Counted from the stretch's first letter, positions 11,839 through 23,423 are shown. The stretch: 64,000 nt of DNA from Bathynomus jamesi (GCA_023014485.1 JAJOZX010001871.1:113501-177500); one strand, 5' to 3'. The notes: generated by a model from the letters alone, not told the origin. Translations and numbers: made by a program.

Positions 11839-11850
<12 letters not shown>
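11131..11850. repeat. Repeat R1, with an inverted partial copy
   Basis: A minus-strand partial copy (11131-11340) is joined to a plus-strand copy (about 11390-11845). The common segment includes GACCGTGCATGGAACAAGGA and CCCGACGTGGGCAACGGG. Further copies lie at 50153-50600 and 50600-50790. The short open frames seen in each copy are not conserved protein. R1 sits between TA runs, and the right LIR1 arm lacks it, so it inserted into a TA tract after the duplication. Class unknown. Confidence 0.7.
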
Positions 11851-11907
<57 letters not shown>

Positions 11908-11929
11908 TCGACCTGAAGATGATTAACTT

Positions 11930-12610
11930 TAATTGGCAGCTCTTTACCTTTCACATAAGTATTACTTGAGGTTAAATTTCTGGTTATGGAGGAAAGAACA
12001 CACTACAGATTTATCTTTCCTCGTCTTTATCTCTCATCTTGTACTTTTCCTTCCTGCTGGAAGTTCACGTTTATTCAGCCTGTCTCAAAGAAGGAGACCG
12101 CTCTCAACCCTCCAACGAATGACCAATTGCTTTGGTTTCTTGTCCTTCCAAATTTTTAATTTATCATTAATAGGAAGATCCTTAAACATCTCTCTTCACA
12201 CAATCTTCTTCCAGATCATCAGTACAAATTCCACAAGGGACGCACTACTGGTGATCATCTTGCATATCTCTGACTGTTGGTCATCCTCCTTTCGGGGACT
12301 CGGCGAAACTTTCGCTATTGCGTTAGACATATCAAAATCTATCGATAGATTCTACCACAAATCTTTAATTGTCAAAATGTCCCTCCCACGGTATCGAACC
12401 TACTATCTGTACCCTCATCTCTAATCTCCTTCCTGGACGAACTATAGCTGCAGTTGTAGTTGGTTACTGTTCTTCTCCTAAAGCTATTAACAGAGGTGTT
12501 TCTCAGAGTTCTGACAGCTCAACCATTCTCTTCTTTTTATTTATTATTGATTTTTTAATTCATACTTCCCAACCTATACTCTCCTACATTACAAAAGCCA
12601 TCCTGTAATA
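11930..12610 (+). pseudogene. LINE reverse transcriptase remnant (Jockey/CR1-like)
   Basis: Scattered plus-strand frames show reverse transcriptase blocks: a KKGDRSQPSN-type start, then FAIALDISKS in place of the usual ALDISKAFD, then SLIVK and a GVSQSS block where the family has GVPQSS. Stops and shifts break it throughout. The 163-codon open frame here is mostly a shadow frame. A second copy lies inverted at 36060-36722 in the other LIR1 arm. Confidence 0.65.
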
Positions 12611-13430
12611 AAAAAGTTTACAAAAAAAAGTATTTATATATTTCTACCAAAGTGGAGGGCCTGCTAGTTTAAACTGATTCACTTCCTTCAACAAAAACTT
12701 ATTAAGCCCTTTTACCAAACCCGTTAACATATATATATATATATAAGCTAAAATTAATACATGACAAAAAATATATAAATGTCGAGAGCTAAAACTAATT
12801 AGTATTAGTTCTCGATATATATATATATATATATATATCGCAATCAACAATTTTTCAAATTTGAGCTAAAAGAAACAAATCTAACCTTAATGTATACAAA
12901 GTTAATATTTTTATTTTTCCCTCTAAATTAAAGGCTTTTCGCAATTCACATGATAATTTATGTTGTCTTTACATTTTTCTCAGTCGCTTCGTCGGCTTAA
13001 CATTATCAAATCTTCTAGTAGTCTATCATTAAAGGCATTTACAATCTAGAGTGCAAAACAGCTCTTATAAACACACACAAAATGAGAGCAGCCACCCTTA
13101 GTGAAATCATACATTACAGATGACGTAACAATTGCGCGCCTAATCATACCTGTACTGATTCATGTCAGCTACACATTCAGCTGTAGACCCATCGACAAAA
13201 CATTCCTATTATACAAGTAACCCAAAAGGTACCTTTTTGCTGATAAATCTTGGAGTTCTTAATAGTTGGTAATGAAGATCTTTAACTTTTCAACCTCTTT
13301 TTCCAACTCAAATAAGTACGAGACAACTAAACGAACGCTCACTGCAGGTAACTGTGGGGGGCGGCATCACTATAATTAACTCTGCTTATGTGATCACAGA
13401 GGAGATAAAAGAATTACGAGCCAGATGTCA
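12611..13430. other. LIR1 left arm, non-coding
   Basis: No coding similarity was seen. It contains short TA runs at about 12727-12746 and 12815-12839 and matches 35210-36050 of the right arm in inverted orientation. Confidence 0.6.
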
Positions 13431-13504
13431 GTCATTGCATGAATGTAACTACATCACCTAGGCTCATCTGTTCAAGGGTACCCGTGAGTAAAAAGTTGGT
13501 ACTG

Positions 13505-13740
13505 AAGAGGTTACACTATTTCTACGGTGAACGTCCATCCTTTTGCATCCTTGAGAAGCAACTCTTTACACTGAAAATACATTTTGCAGTCTACTCGGTT
13601 AAAGCTGTCAGTTATGAGCATTATAACGAGATCGAGAGCTTCAAAATCCAACTTTCTGTAAAGATCTTCAGGAGTTTGGTGGTCTTCCGACGGAACGCAA
13701 TCCTCTTCTAGCCTAGCTAGAAGTGAAGGCATATCTACTG
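13505..13740 (-). pseudogene. hAT-type transposase fragment (ZMYM1-like region)
   Basis: The minus-strand frame contains TPEDLYRKLDFEALDLVI followed by a segment with NRVDCKMY and ELLLKDAKG. This resembles the block around the YFEALD motif in hAT transposases related to ZMYM1-like proteins. No BED finger or dimerisation domain is nearby. The plus-strand copy at 34856-35201 is slightly longer. The family assignment rests on recalled motif similarity, so it is moderate. Confidence 0.5.
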
Positions 13741-13869
13741 CCAAGAAGTACCTAGTGACAGTACTATATACAGAAAAGGTTAGACCCTTCATCATTACAC
13801 ATATTTCAAAGAGTTTAACAGTCATACCAGCATTAGTGTATATATATATATGATGAATAAAACCCCGAA

Positions 13870-13930
13870 GGAAAGGAAACACAGAGTGGTGCTCAGGTGC
13901 TTTCGTCTAATGACATCCTCAGGAACACTG
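13870..13930 (-). ncRNA. Hammerhead-ribozyme-like motif in P1 3' region
   Basis: On the minus strand 13922-13899 reads CTGAGGATGTC, a 4-base loop, then GACGAAAGC. This matches the hammerhead core CUGANGA, stem II (GUC/GAC) and GAAA. A short stem III can form with the following CCTGAGC. Hammerhead ribozymes are known in Penelope-like elements. The cleavage-site side was not verified by folding. Confidence 0.5.
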
Positions 13931-14215
13931 AAGTAAATAAAGAGTACTAGACTATATATAGGTTACAAAAAATATATATATAGTAAATAAAGAAATAAAA
14001 ATTGTGGGAGGAGCATACACATTTGTAAGGAAAACTACCAATTTTAGCACTTTGCCCGAATTCAACACAAGTTCAAATGGATCGTTTGCAACCAATTTTA
14101 TAGATAATGCATAAATGATATATCGGTCAGAAAAAAATAAAAATAAAGAAATAGAAATAAAAATAAATTGAAAAATAAAAATTGTAAGAGGAGAATACAA
14201 ATTTATAAGGGAGCA

Positions 14216-15137
14216 TTACCAAAGGTTTAGCACTCTGCCCTTCTTGTTTAAATCCGTTCTGAACGAATTCAAAACAACAGGATCGAGTTGAAAAATACCT
14301 TTGCTCATCTTAAATTTATTTGTTAGTTGAATAATAACAGACTGAAGAATATTTCTGTTAACAATGTTGCTAGAGTGAAACAAAACTGAAGCATTATTCC
14401 AATCAATACAATGGGATAACTCTGACAAATGGACAAAAAGGGCACTGGACAATTGTCCCGTTCTAACGGAATATTGATGCTGTTTTACACGTGTGTGCAA
14501 ATCCTTTCCCGTCTGACCAATGTAAAAGGAATCACATTGTTTACACCCAATTTTATACATAATGCTTGAATTATTGGTAGGGCTATTTTTTACTATGATA
14601 TTTTTCACAATATTGTTGTAAGAAAATGCTACATTAATATCCAAAAGTTTAGGTACATTAGCAATGCCTAAAAAGCCCTGGAAAAATGGAAGTACTAAAA
14701 TATTCTTTGACAAAGTGCGAGTGTTATTATTCACACGATAGAAGGTTCGTTTTGCCTTGTTAAGACAAGATTCCATAAATGCAGGTGGGTAGCACAGATC
14801 ACTTCCAATACCGTTGATTTTTCCTAATTCGGCATCGATGTATTCCGGACTGGCGATCCTAAGAGCGCGGAGAAACATTGAAGAAAATATGACCTTCTTA
14901 ATGGGCGTGTCATGTCCAGAGTAAAAGTGTACGTAGGACAAATTGTTTGTTTTTCCGATAGATACTAAACTTAAAACCTGGGCTTTCCGAAGTCATCCAG
15001 GTCACGATTCATGGGCCAGATACACAAAATATCGTCGACGTACCGCAACCATGGGATACCAACCCCCAGGATTCTCGGAATGTAAGTAATTTCGAAAAAC
15101 TGCATATAAATATTGGAGAGGAGGGACGACAAGGGGT
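14216..15137 (-). pseudogene. P1 reverse transcriptase end and GIY-YIG endonuclease
   Basis: The main frame (14216-14941, 241 codons) begins after the palm domain. It carries the thumb-like region and then a GIY-YIG nuclease, with YKIGCKQCDSFYIGQTGKD in its first half and TRVKQHQYSVRTGQ after it. The palm signature YVDD is read upstream near 15034-15047. A deletion between those two parts breaks the reading frame. Unlike P2 and P3, the nuclease reading frame here has no stop. Confidence 0.8.
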
Positions 15138-15144
15138 TGCCCAT

Positions 15145-17570
15145 TAGGGCATATCACACTCTGGGTTCAGGGTTGAAATTTTGGAGAAACAAAGTGGCTA
15201 ATATGTATTCCTATGTAAAAATTAATTCTAAGATGGGTTTATTATTTACAACTTTTCCGAAAAATCTCATTTTGATGGTCAAAATCGCGATTTTCTGATT
15301 TGAAGGCTGCCTAACGCAGCCTCAGGGCACCCAAACCAAAGCGCGAAGCTGTTCTGCATATGATTTAGTCTAAAAGCCGCTTTTCTGACCTCATCCTTGC
15401 TTTCTTGCGTGTTTCAGCACCTCTGGGTGCTGAAAAAATGTTTAGATTTCACGTAAAACTTAAGAATTTTAAGTTTTTCTTCAAAGAATAGGCGCGGCTC
15501 ACCAGCTCTACTCTGATCGAGTTGCGAAAGACTTGCCACCTCCACGTGTAGGTTTACACGCCTGTTCTTCCTGGATTCCTGAAAAGCGTGGCCTCATAAG
15601 ATCTTATATTATGATCTTATGAGGACTTTCAGTTCTTATGAGCATTAACGATGGCTTCAGCCTCTCCATTAGCCACTCGAACCTGAAAAGCTCTTAAGTA
15701 TGTCCCGCTTCGATCTGAACACTGGGAGCATTTCTCGATGGTCTATCCTGGCTCTCACTCACCCATCTCTCCTCTCGTGACGGTACACAGCTTGGGAAGC
15801 AGTTGAGACTTCCTGTACAGCTCTCTCGCAGGACTGAGTATAAACAGAGAAAGCGTCCACTTTGAGTGGAGTTTTCCTGAGATCCTCGAGCTCAGTCAAG
15901 GTCATCTTGCAGGTGAAAATAGGCTCGTAAGTATTCTCTGATTCCCAGTTGATGAGACCCTCATGTGAAGTGGCTTGCAGATTAACTTTTGGATTTTTAT
16001 GGGGCCTCACTGTCGTATCACCAAAGTCTCTTCCTTCTCTGATCTTCTCTATCTGGCTCACAGCAAAAGCTCTCTGATGCTCATCCTCACTGCACAGGAA
16101 TGAAGCCAGGATGTTCTCAGGATGTGCGTGGTAAGCTCCTCTTATCACTGCAGCAGAGATGATGTTCCTGACCTCGGTAGTCTGGTTCCTCAGCAGCCTC
16201 AGGCTTGAAAAAACTTGTGCAGGACCAAATTTGAGGTGGTGCTTCACTTTGATGTCGTAGTACATTTTGAAGTAGAAGTTAAGGCAGAACTTCACGAGGA
16301 CCTCGAGCCTCCTCAACACCTCCCCCTTCAGTCCGTGCTCCCTCATCCACAACAGCAAGATGGCCTGTGCAGTAGTGAGCCACCTGGATTGGTTCAGAGG
16401 TCCGCACTTGAGACCAGCCAACTGTGGACTGAGACTTCCAGATTTGATGGCTTTGATCAGAAGATAGCAGTTGTGCTGGTCTGTGGAGAGAGATTTGACT
16501 ATCTCTACTGGCAGCTCTATGATATCTTCAGTTCCTTCCACTGGTTTGAAGTTGAAATTGACCTCAAGTTCATTCACTTTCTCAAGAAGTTTTCCAATAG
16601 GCCCACTGAAGCCTACCGGGGAGTTACAGGGCCGTCCAGCTTGATGATTAAGTCCCTCAGGGGGACTCGTTCACATGGAGCTGACAGATCATCCAGTGGC
16701 ACTTGCGACCCAGCATCTTCTCCAGTAGGGCTATGGCGCCTCCAGACCACCCCGTGTTGTTGTTGGTAGAGTCTCCTCAAATCATTACAAGGCTCTCGTC
16801 AGCTCCGTGATCCAGAAGCCACTCATGCAGGCCCTGAGCGATCTTATGAGCAGGCTTTTCTCCTTCCTCAGGTTCCTCGGGAGTGAAATGGAAGAGGTAC
16901 TTTCCTTGAGGCTCCCACGTGATAGTGTAATGCTCCTCGATCACTTTGCCAGGATGAAATCTCCCTGTCACTTCGTCATATTTCAACACCTTTGTGTTCC
17001 TATCCTGCTTGCCATCAAAGAAAAGCCCAGAGATCTTCTCCTCTGACCTCTGCGTGAGAGCTTCAACTGATGAGGCCATTACTTCCTCCTTGGCCCTCCA
17101 GACTTTCATGCCATCTATGGCCAAGTAAGCCTTGTCTTTGGAAAGATGACCGGCCTTACCGAAAAAAATGGCATCCACTCACTTCTACTTCACAATTATA
17201 ACTGGCGTAATTGCTCAGAGCCATCTATTGAGAGAATGTTGAACTTCGCCTTCTGCGTCAGAATGGTTACAAAGATTCAAATGGAGTAGATTTTTTTTCT
17301 TATGTATGTATGTATTAAACTTGTGTAAGAGTTAAGCAAAGTTAATGTGTCTAAATGGCAACAAATTACGACAAAGGGTTAAAAATATGAGGTTGTGTTC
17401 AATTGAATATTCGATATTTCAACATAGAACAGAAAACCGCAATTTTGAACATGATAACGCGATTTTTGGGAAAAGTTGCAGAAAAGAAACCCCTCTTAGA
17501 ATTAAATTTGACATAAAAATACATATTAGACAGAGTAAAATTCGGACTCGGAAAAGTATGATACGCCCTA
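15145..17570 (-). mobile_element. Element A: hAT-like DNA transposon, inserted in P1
   Basis: A 2426-bp element that begins TAGGGCATATCACACT and ends with the imperfect complement AGTATGATACGCCCTA. The terminal inverted repeats extend imperfectly for about 160 bp (15145-15300 and 17410-17570). Two extra hairpins lie inside the left end, GGCTGC...GCAGCC at 15304-15321 and TTTCAGCACC...GGTGCTGAAA at 15412-15436. It encodes a member of the A-E protein family on the minus strand and lacks the N-terminal cysteine domain. Confidence 0.88.
15759..17178 (-). pseudogene. Element A transposase (A-E family), broken
   Basis: Two frames make up the gene. The upstream one (16777-17178) has the block GLFFDGKQDRN, a likely first catalytic Asp. 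After an in-frame TGA near 16777 come GDSTNNNTGWSGG (likely second Asp) and ICQLHVNESP. A frameshift near 16690 then leads to the downstream frame (15759-16577) with LSTDQHNCYLLI, QSRWLTTAQAILLLW, AHPENILASFL and CERAVQEVSTAS. Other family members give the order of these blocks. Only two or three lesions are visible, so this copy is comparatively young. Confidence 0.8.
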
Positions 17571-18288
17571 TTGCCCATGCCCATCCCAAAAACCTGTTGA
17601 TAATACTCGATATTGAAAGTGAATTTACAGTCTTTGATGCAAAGCTTAATAAGTTCCAAAACGATGTGTGTAGTTAGTGGCAGGTCGTACAAATGTAATT
17701 CTCGAGAGAGAAAGTCAAGCATATCGTCAATCGGCACTTTTGTAAACAATGAACAAACGTCAAAACTGATCAATCTATCGTTGGTTTCAGTGCGTACATT
17801 ATTCAATTTTTCAGTAAGATCCATGGAATTTTTTGCATGTAAATCAGAGATAGTTCCGAGAATTAGGGACAAGACTTTGACAAGCCATTTGGAGACGTTA
17901 TAGGTAATAGAGCCCACCGAGCTAATAATAGGGCGCATAGGGTTGCCAGGTTTGTGGGTTTTAATAAGACAGTAAAGGTAGGGAACAGAAGGTGAAGTGG
18001 ACATGAAAAGCGGAATTAAGTCCTTATGATCTTTGAGAATGCGTTTCAAGCCACAATTGAATGATATGATGACGTCATCCTGCGGGTTCTTCCTAAGTTT
18101 TCTGTATGTGGCGGGGTCCTGGAACAGCTCATTCATCTTTCTAATGTAGTCCACTTTGTCCATAATAACTTTGGTGTTAGCCTTGTCTGCTTTAGTAATA
18201 TGGAGCTCATCATCTTTTTTTAATGGTGAGAGGCTATTGCGAAAACTTTTAGGAAAGTTATCTTCGTAAGTAATATTCGCAGCACTCG
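17571..18288 (-). pseudogene. P1 reverse transcriptase, N-terminal half
   Basis: The minus-strand frame 17579-18163 includes VIMDKVDYIRKMNELFQDP, LIKTHKPGNPMRPIISSVG, NDRLISFDVCSLFTKVP and FGMGMGN, the palm blocks of Penelope reverse transcriptase. The aspartate in SFDVCSLF is the first catalytic Asp. The frame breaks at FGMGMGN where element A entered. Coding similarity also runs upstream to about 18285. Confidence 0.85.
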
Positions 18289-18333
18289 GTGGTCTCTATT
18301 ACCTATAAACTCTCCAAATAGCTTGTCAAAGTC

Positions 18334-19653
18334 TTGTCCCCAATTCTCGGAACTATCTCTGATTCACAAGTAAAAAATTCCATGGATCTTTCTGAAAAAT
18401 TGAATAATGTACGCATTGAAACCAACGATAGATTGATCACGTTTGACGTTTGTTCATTGTTTACAAAAGTGCCGAGTGACGATATGCTTGACGTTTTCTC
18501 CCGAGAATTACATAAGTACGACCTGCCACTACCTGCACACATCGTTTTGGAACTTATTAAGCTTTGCATCAAAGACTTTAAATTCACTTTCAATAGCGAG
18601 TATTATCAACAGGTTTTTGGGATGGCCATGGGCAACTCCTTGTCGCCCCTCCTCTCCAATATTTATATGGAGTTTTTCGAAATTACTTACATTCCGAGAA
18701 TCCTGGGGGTTGGCATCTCATGGTTGCGGTATGGCGACGATATTTTGTGTATCTGGCCCATGAATCGTGACCTGGATGACTTCCTCCTTCAGTTAAATGA
18801 TCAAGTCCCCTCCATTAAGTTTACTTTAGAAGTGGAACAAGACAACTCAATCCCGTTTTTGGATGTGCGCGTACATAGGGAAAGCCCAGGTTTTAAGTTT
18901 AGTATCTATCGGAAAAAAACAAACAATTTGTCCTCCGTACACTTTTACTCGGGACATGACACCCCTATTAAGAAGGTTCTATTTACGTCAATGTTTCTCC
19001 GCGCTCTTAGGATCGCCAGTCCGGAATACATCGATGCCGAATTAGAAAAAATCAACGGTATTGGAAGTGATCTGTGCTACCCACCTGCGTTTATGGAATC
19101 TTGTCTTAACAAGGCAAAACGAACCTTCTATCGTGAGAATAATAACACTCGCACTTTGTCAAAGAATATTTTAGTACTTCCATTTTTCCAGGGCTTTTTA
19201 GGCATTGCTAATGTACTTAAACTTTTGGATATTAATGTAGTATTTTCATACAACAATATTGTGAAAAATATCATAGTAAAAAATAGCCCTACCAATAATT
19301 CAGGCATTATGTATAAAATTGGGTGAAAACAATGTGATTCCTTTTACATTGGTCAGACGGGAAAGGATTTTCACACACGTGTAAAACAGCATCAATATTC
19401 CATTAGAACGGGATAGTCGTCCAGTGCCCTTTTTGTCCATTTGTCAGAGTTATCTCATTGTATTGATTGGAATAATGCTTCAGTTTTGTTTCACTCTAGC
19501 AACATTGTTAATAGAAATATTCTTGAGTCTGCTATTATTCAACTTACAAATAAGTTTAGCATGAGCAAAGGTCTTTTTCAACTCGATCCTGTTGTTTTGA
19601 ATTCATTCAAAACGGATTTAAAAAAGAAGGGCAGAGTGCTAAACCTTTGGTAA
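18334..19653 (+). pseudogene. P2 reverse transcriptase and GIY-YIG nuclease
   Basis: A long frame (18334-19326, 330 codons) has RLITFDVCSLFTKVP, FGMAMGNSLSPLLSNIYMEF and the palm signature as YGDD rather than YVDD. It ends at a TGA inside the nuclease signature, after YKIG. The reading frame would continue to 19653 but for a second stop (TAG after the RTG of the next block). The C-terminal part (19441-19653) has LSELSHCIDWNNAS and QLDPVVLNSF. Both stops recur in P3. Confidence 0.83.
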
Positions 19654-19944
19654 TGCTCCCTTATAAATTTGTATGCTCCTCTTACAATTTTTATTTTTCA
19701 ATTTATTTTTATTTTTATTTCTTTATTTTTATTCTTTTGTGACCTATATATCATTTAGGCATTATCTGTAAAATTGGTTGTAAACAATCCATTTGAGCTT
19801 GTGTTGAATTCGGGCAAAGTGCTAAAATTGGTAGTTTTCCTTACAAATGTATATGCTCCTCCCACAATTTTTATCTCTTTATTTACTATATATATCTATT
19901 TTTTTTTGTTAACCTATATATAGTCTTGTACTTTTATTTACTTC

Positions 19945-20010
19945 AGTGTTCCTGAGGATGTCATTAGAGAAAAGCGCTTGAGCACCACTCTGTGTTTCCT
20001 TTCCTTCGTG
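19945..20010 (+). ncRNA. Degenerate hammerhead-like motif, P2 3' region
   Basis: 19952-19973 reads CTGAGGATGTC ATTA GAGAAAAGC. Compared with P1 and P3, the GACGAAA side has become GAGAAAA, which would damage stem II and the core. It is probably inactive. Confidence 0.4.
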
Positions 20011-22743
20011 GTTTTATTCATCATAAATATTTTTTACGTATTACTTTCGTGAAATAATTTTCATATATATATATATTAGGGTAGGTTGATTTTGGAACTG
20101 TGATCTTGGACTAGTCTAGATAGAAAGGTATTAATGTATAAAAAACGTTGCATCAACTCATATTTGTGAAAATGATTGTATTTTTTGAGGATTGTTAATT
20201 ATTTTTAAGTTGTAAAATTGCCGAATTTTACGCGTAAAATCGCGCGCGCGGCATTCGCGCAATGTAAACAAACAAAATATCGGACCTTATTTCATTAAAA
20301 TAATCAATTAAAATTCGACTTTTTTAACAAAACGATGCTTGAAACTTATTGTAAATGCATTATAGATGTTTATTAGTGTATTATTTTGTATTTTTTAATG
20401 ATATTTACCTATAAAATGTGTATTAAATTAAGTTATTTTATGATGCGTTCATTTAATTGTGTTTATTTTCAGATATTTCATAAAAATGGGTAAAAAACGG
20501 AAGTCTGCAGTGTTAACTCGAAGTGATAGTGCCAAAAAATTCAGTGGCCAGCCTTCCCCTTTGGATAAAACAGAACCTCCTACCCTCCGCCAAGTTATTC
20601 AGTACAGTCATTTCCTCCAAAACAGCCACCCGGACTTGAAAGACTATGATATTGCTAAAATGATAACAAAGGATGTGATTGAGATCTGGCAGGCAGTGAA
20701 CCCGCGGCTGCCCCTGTATGAGGAATATTATGTAGTGAAATTGGTAGATAAAGTGTGCTTCAAGAAAGCAAAAGAGATAAACAGGAAATCTCTTTCCACA
20801 GTTCAGGAGCAGAATCTGGAGGAAAAGCTGGATAAACTTTTTGATATTTCTGCTTGCACCTGTAAGCTACCTGTTCGTCCCTGTGATGACAATGCTGTGA
20901 AGTGCAAGAAAGAAAATTGTCAAACACAGCACATAATCTGCACTTGTCCTCCCAGTAAGAAGGTAATGCTATTATTTTTTTAACTTTTAACTGGCCTAAT
21001 TTAGTGCGATTAGGTGCCATTTAAATGGAACGAAATTCAATGCTTGTAATTGAAAAATATCCGCATTTTCCTCCTGTAATCTTCCCCCCCCCCCCTGGTA
21101 ATAGAAATTAATAATCAATTTTTTTTCAGGATTTTATCTCTTATTTCAGATCCGTTATTTAATATACTTTAATATTTCAGGTTCCAGTAGAGGAGAGGGA
21201 ATACTTGAGAGATCAGAGGGCCAAAATAGGACCCAAGGGCTCTTTCCAGCTGGGATCTGTGGATAAAGCTGCTGTGAAGAGAGACCAGAGGGCTGCAGCT
21301 GAAGCAGAAAGATTACAGAGCCAGATTCAACAGCAGCAGGAAGTGGATTTGGCCACTTTTGCCTCCACACCTTCACAAGATATTTCTTTTGAATCCAGCT
21401 CAGGAGAATCAGGAGAGGTAATATATATTTTTTCTTATATCTTATCCCATTTTTACCCAAATTTATCCCTACTTTTTGTCCCTATTTCCCCCCCCTTTTT
21501 TCCCCCATTTTCGCTTTAGTAATTTTTTTTTTTTTTCGCCCATTTTCGCCGACTTTTTACCTGAATTTTTACCCATTTTCCCCCCAATTTTGCCACTTTT
21601 TCCCCCCCATTTTCGTTTAAGTAATTTATTCTTATTTCCGCCCATTTTCGTCGAATTTTACCCATATTTTTCCCTACTTTTTCCCCTATTTTCCCCCATT
21701 TTCGCTTTAGTAATTTATTTTTTATTTTCATTTCAGCCATCTGGTGGTAAAGCTGAAGAGTTCAAACAAGGAAGCACCCAAGTGTAGGTTACAGCTTTTT
21801 GAAAACCCCCAGATATGCCATGGAACTGATCAGGGGTGATGTTTCTTCCAATCTTGGGGCAAGTCTTGCTAATGCCTTCCTCCTGGACTTACAAGCTATG
21901 GACCTGCTTAAGCCTGGCCTTGATGTGAAACAGATAATAGTTGATAAATCGAAAATGGACAGGGCAAAAGCTAGAATGAAAGTGAACAGTGATGAAAAGC
22001 ACAATGAAGGTCTGGAAAAGTTAGTCTGTATTGGGGTTGATGGGAAAGTTGGGAAAGTTGCTGTACAGAGAAGTTAAGGATGAAAATGGGGAGACTAAGC
22101 TGAAGAAAGGAAAGGGACAAGAGCACCATTTGACTTTCACAAAGTAGCCGGGAACTGAAAGTGGAACATATCTTACTCACAGAGTCATCCCAATTAAAGG
22201 TGCGACTGGAGTTCTTGTTGGTGAAGAAGCTGCTAGTGTCTTGGAGGAGTTTAACAGTGTTCATACCCTGAAAACTGTCCTCCTTGACAACAAAAATACA
22301 AACACTGGCTTGGAGGGAGGCCTTGCAACAGCTCTGGAAAATAAAATTGAGCGGAAATTGCACACCATTGGCTGTTCACTCCATCAGAATGAGCTTCCTT
22401 TCAGAGCTGTTTTCAAGCATCTTGATGGCAGTACCAAAGTCCCACTGCTTTCACTGGTCCGCTGGGAAAACTCTGTGAAATTGACTACCAAGATCTGCCA
22501 CAAGTGGAATTCACCAAACTCAGTGGCCCCCTGGATGACATGGAATTTGCTGAGGAGACACTGAATGATCTCAGTAGCGACCAGAGGCTTCTTTTGGAGT
22601 ATGTGCTTGGAATTTCCAGGGGCAAAGTCAACCCAAGATTTGCTGCCTGGAAAATTGGACCATTAAACCATGCAAGATGATTGACTTTGGCAATTAGATT
22701 GATGTGTCTGTGGACCAGAGGTGCTTACCCTCCAGAACTACAG

Positions 22744-23423
22744 GATAAGTTGGATCAACTGAAGAAAACGCACCTCAAAATCACCAACTGAAGAAAGCGC
22801 ACCTCATATTAACACAACTGAAGGAAACGCACCTTAAATGGATAAACTGTAGAAATAGGTTTCAGAAAGAAAACTTTCAGAATATATATGTTTATTTTTA
22901 CAGGAAAGCTAAAATAATAATTTATTGCATAAAAATTATTTCTAAAAAATTTTGGGATCACCTGAAGATTAGGGACCCCAGCCTTCTTTAATTAGCCTTA
23001 TAAGGCTATATAACGAAAATATCACGACCTAACCTAACCAATCGCTAGGTCAACTGTACGCCCTTGACGATTAGTTAGGTTAGGTCGTGATATTTTCGTT
23101 AGTTAGCCTTATAAAACTAACTAAAGAAGGCTGGGGACCCTGATCTTCAGGTGATCCAAATTTTGAAGTAAAAAATGTCACAGGAATTCAAACAGGGTAT
23201 TGTTCAGACATGTGAATACAAAAATTGTTGAAGGCATCGTTGCCAAATCTGTCCCTCCACATAAATTCATTTAAGTATGAATTAAGCATGCTACGTCTGC
23301 ACCCATGCAGTTGAACTAACTCATATGTGGCAACTGAAGAATACGCACCTCAATTTTGGCCAACTGAAGAAAGCGCACCTTTCTAGACTTGAGGTGCGTT
23401 TTCTTCAGTTGATCCGATAAGTT
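22744..23423. mobile_element. 664-bp MITE inside element B, with 8-bp duplication
   Basis: The element (22752-23415) starts GGATCAACTGAAGAAAACGC and ends with the complement. Direct repeats GATAAGTT at 22744-22751 and 23416-23423 flank it. The motif CAACTGAAGAAARCGCACCT recurs several times near both ends. A smaller inverted-repeat unit (about 22945-23160, ends GGGATCACCTGAAGAT) and the foldback palindrome lie in the centre. It interrupts the transposase between the codons for LQDK and FYQAIKF. Confidence 0.88.
22990..23125. repeat. Foldback palindrome, copy 2
   Basis: This has the same arms as the copy at 10766-10906 (TTAGCCTTATAAGGCT, AACGAAAATATCACGACCTA) around a spacer with TACGCCCTTGACG. 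It sits in the middle of the MITE at 22752-23415. Confidence 0.85.

Larger units (their letters stand above)
8895..13832 (+). repeat. Left arm of large inverted repeat LIR1
   Basis: This segment is found again, inverted, at 34766-38182. Matching blocks are 8900-9235 with 37885-38182, 10540-11100 with 36740-37025, and 11905-13832 with 34766-36740. The blocks carry the same decayed LINE reverse transcriptase and the same hAT-like fragment. The left arm has three extra pieces absent from the right arm: a tRNA-like array (9255-10500), a MITE (10698-10988) and R1 (11131-11850). The right arm has 37025-37885 in place of the array. The arms differ at many positions, so the duplication is not recent. 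Confidence 0.85.
15137..17578 (-). repeat. 8-bp target duplication flanking element A
   Basis: TTGCCCAT occurs at 15137-15144 and again at 17571-17578, immediately outside the TAGGGC...GCCCTA ends of element A. The uninterrupted Penelope sequence at 53495-53515 has a single related TTGCCCAATG. This fixes the element's exact borders. Confidence 0.93.
13850..18288 (-). mobile_element. Penelope-like element P1, split by element A
   Basis: P1 runs on the minus strand from about 18288 to about 13850, where it ends in a TA run. Element A (15145-17570) is inserted in the reverse transcriptase region with an 8-bp duplication. The coding order is reverse transcriptase, then GIY-YIG nuclease, as in animal Penelope elements. 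The 5' end is truncated at 18288, where P2 begins in the opposite direction. About 125 bp that P2 has (18781-18880 equivalent) is deleted downstream of the YVDD motif. Confidence 0.88.
18289..20076 (+). mobile_element. Penelope-like element P2
   Basis: P2 reads left to right and begins within the reverse transcriptase, head to head with P1. It runs through the nuclease and a 3' untranslated region to a TA run at 20061-20076 where element B follows. The 3' part carries the same terminal sequence as P1, P3 and P5. Confidence 0.87.

Noticed and set aside
11522..11926. Open frames in R1 (also 11132, 50078, 50578)
   Set aside because: They share sequence because R1 is repeated, but have no domain and end in microsatellite. 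No evidence of coding.
11933..12424. 163-codon open frame (and its copy at 36234-36722)
   Set aside because: Most LINE-like residues are in other frames, so this is largely a shadow frame of a decayed reverse transcriptase.
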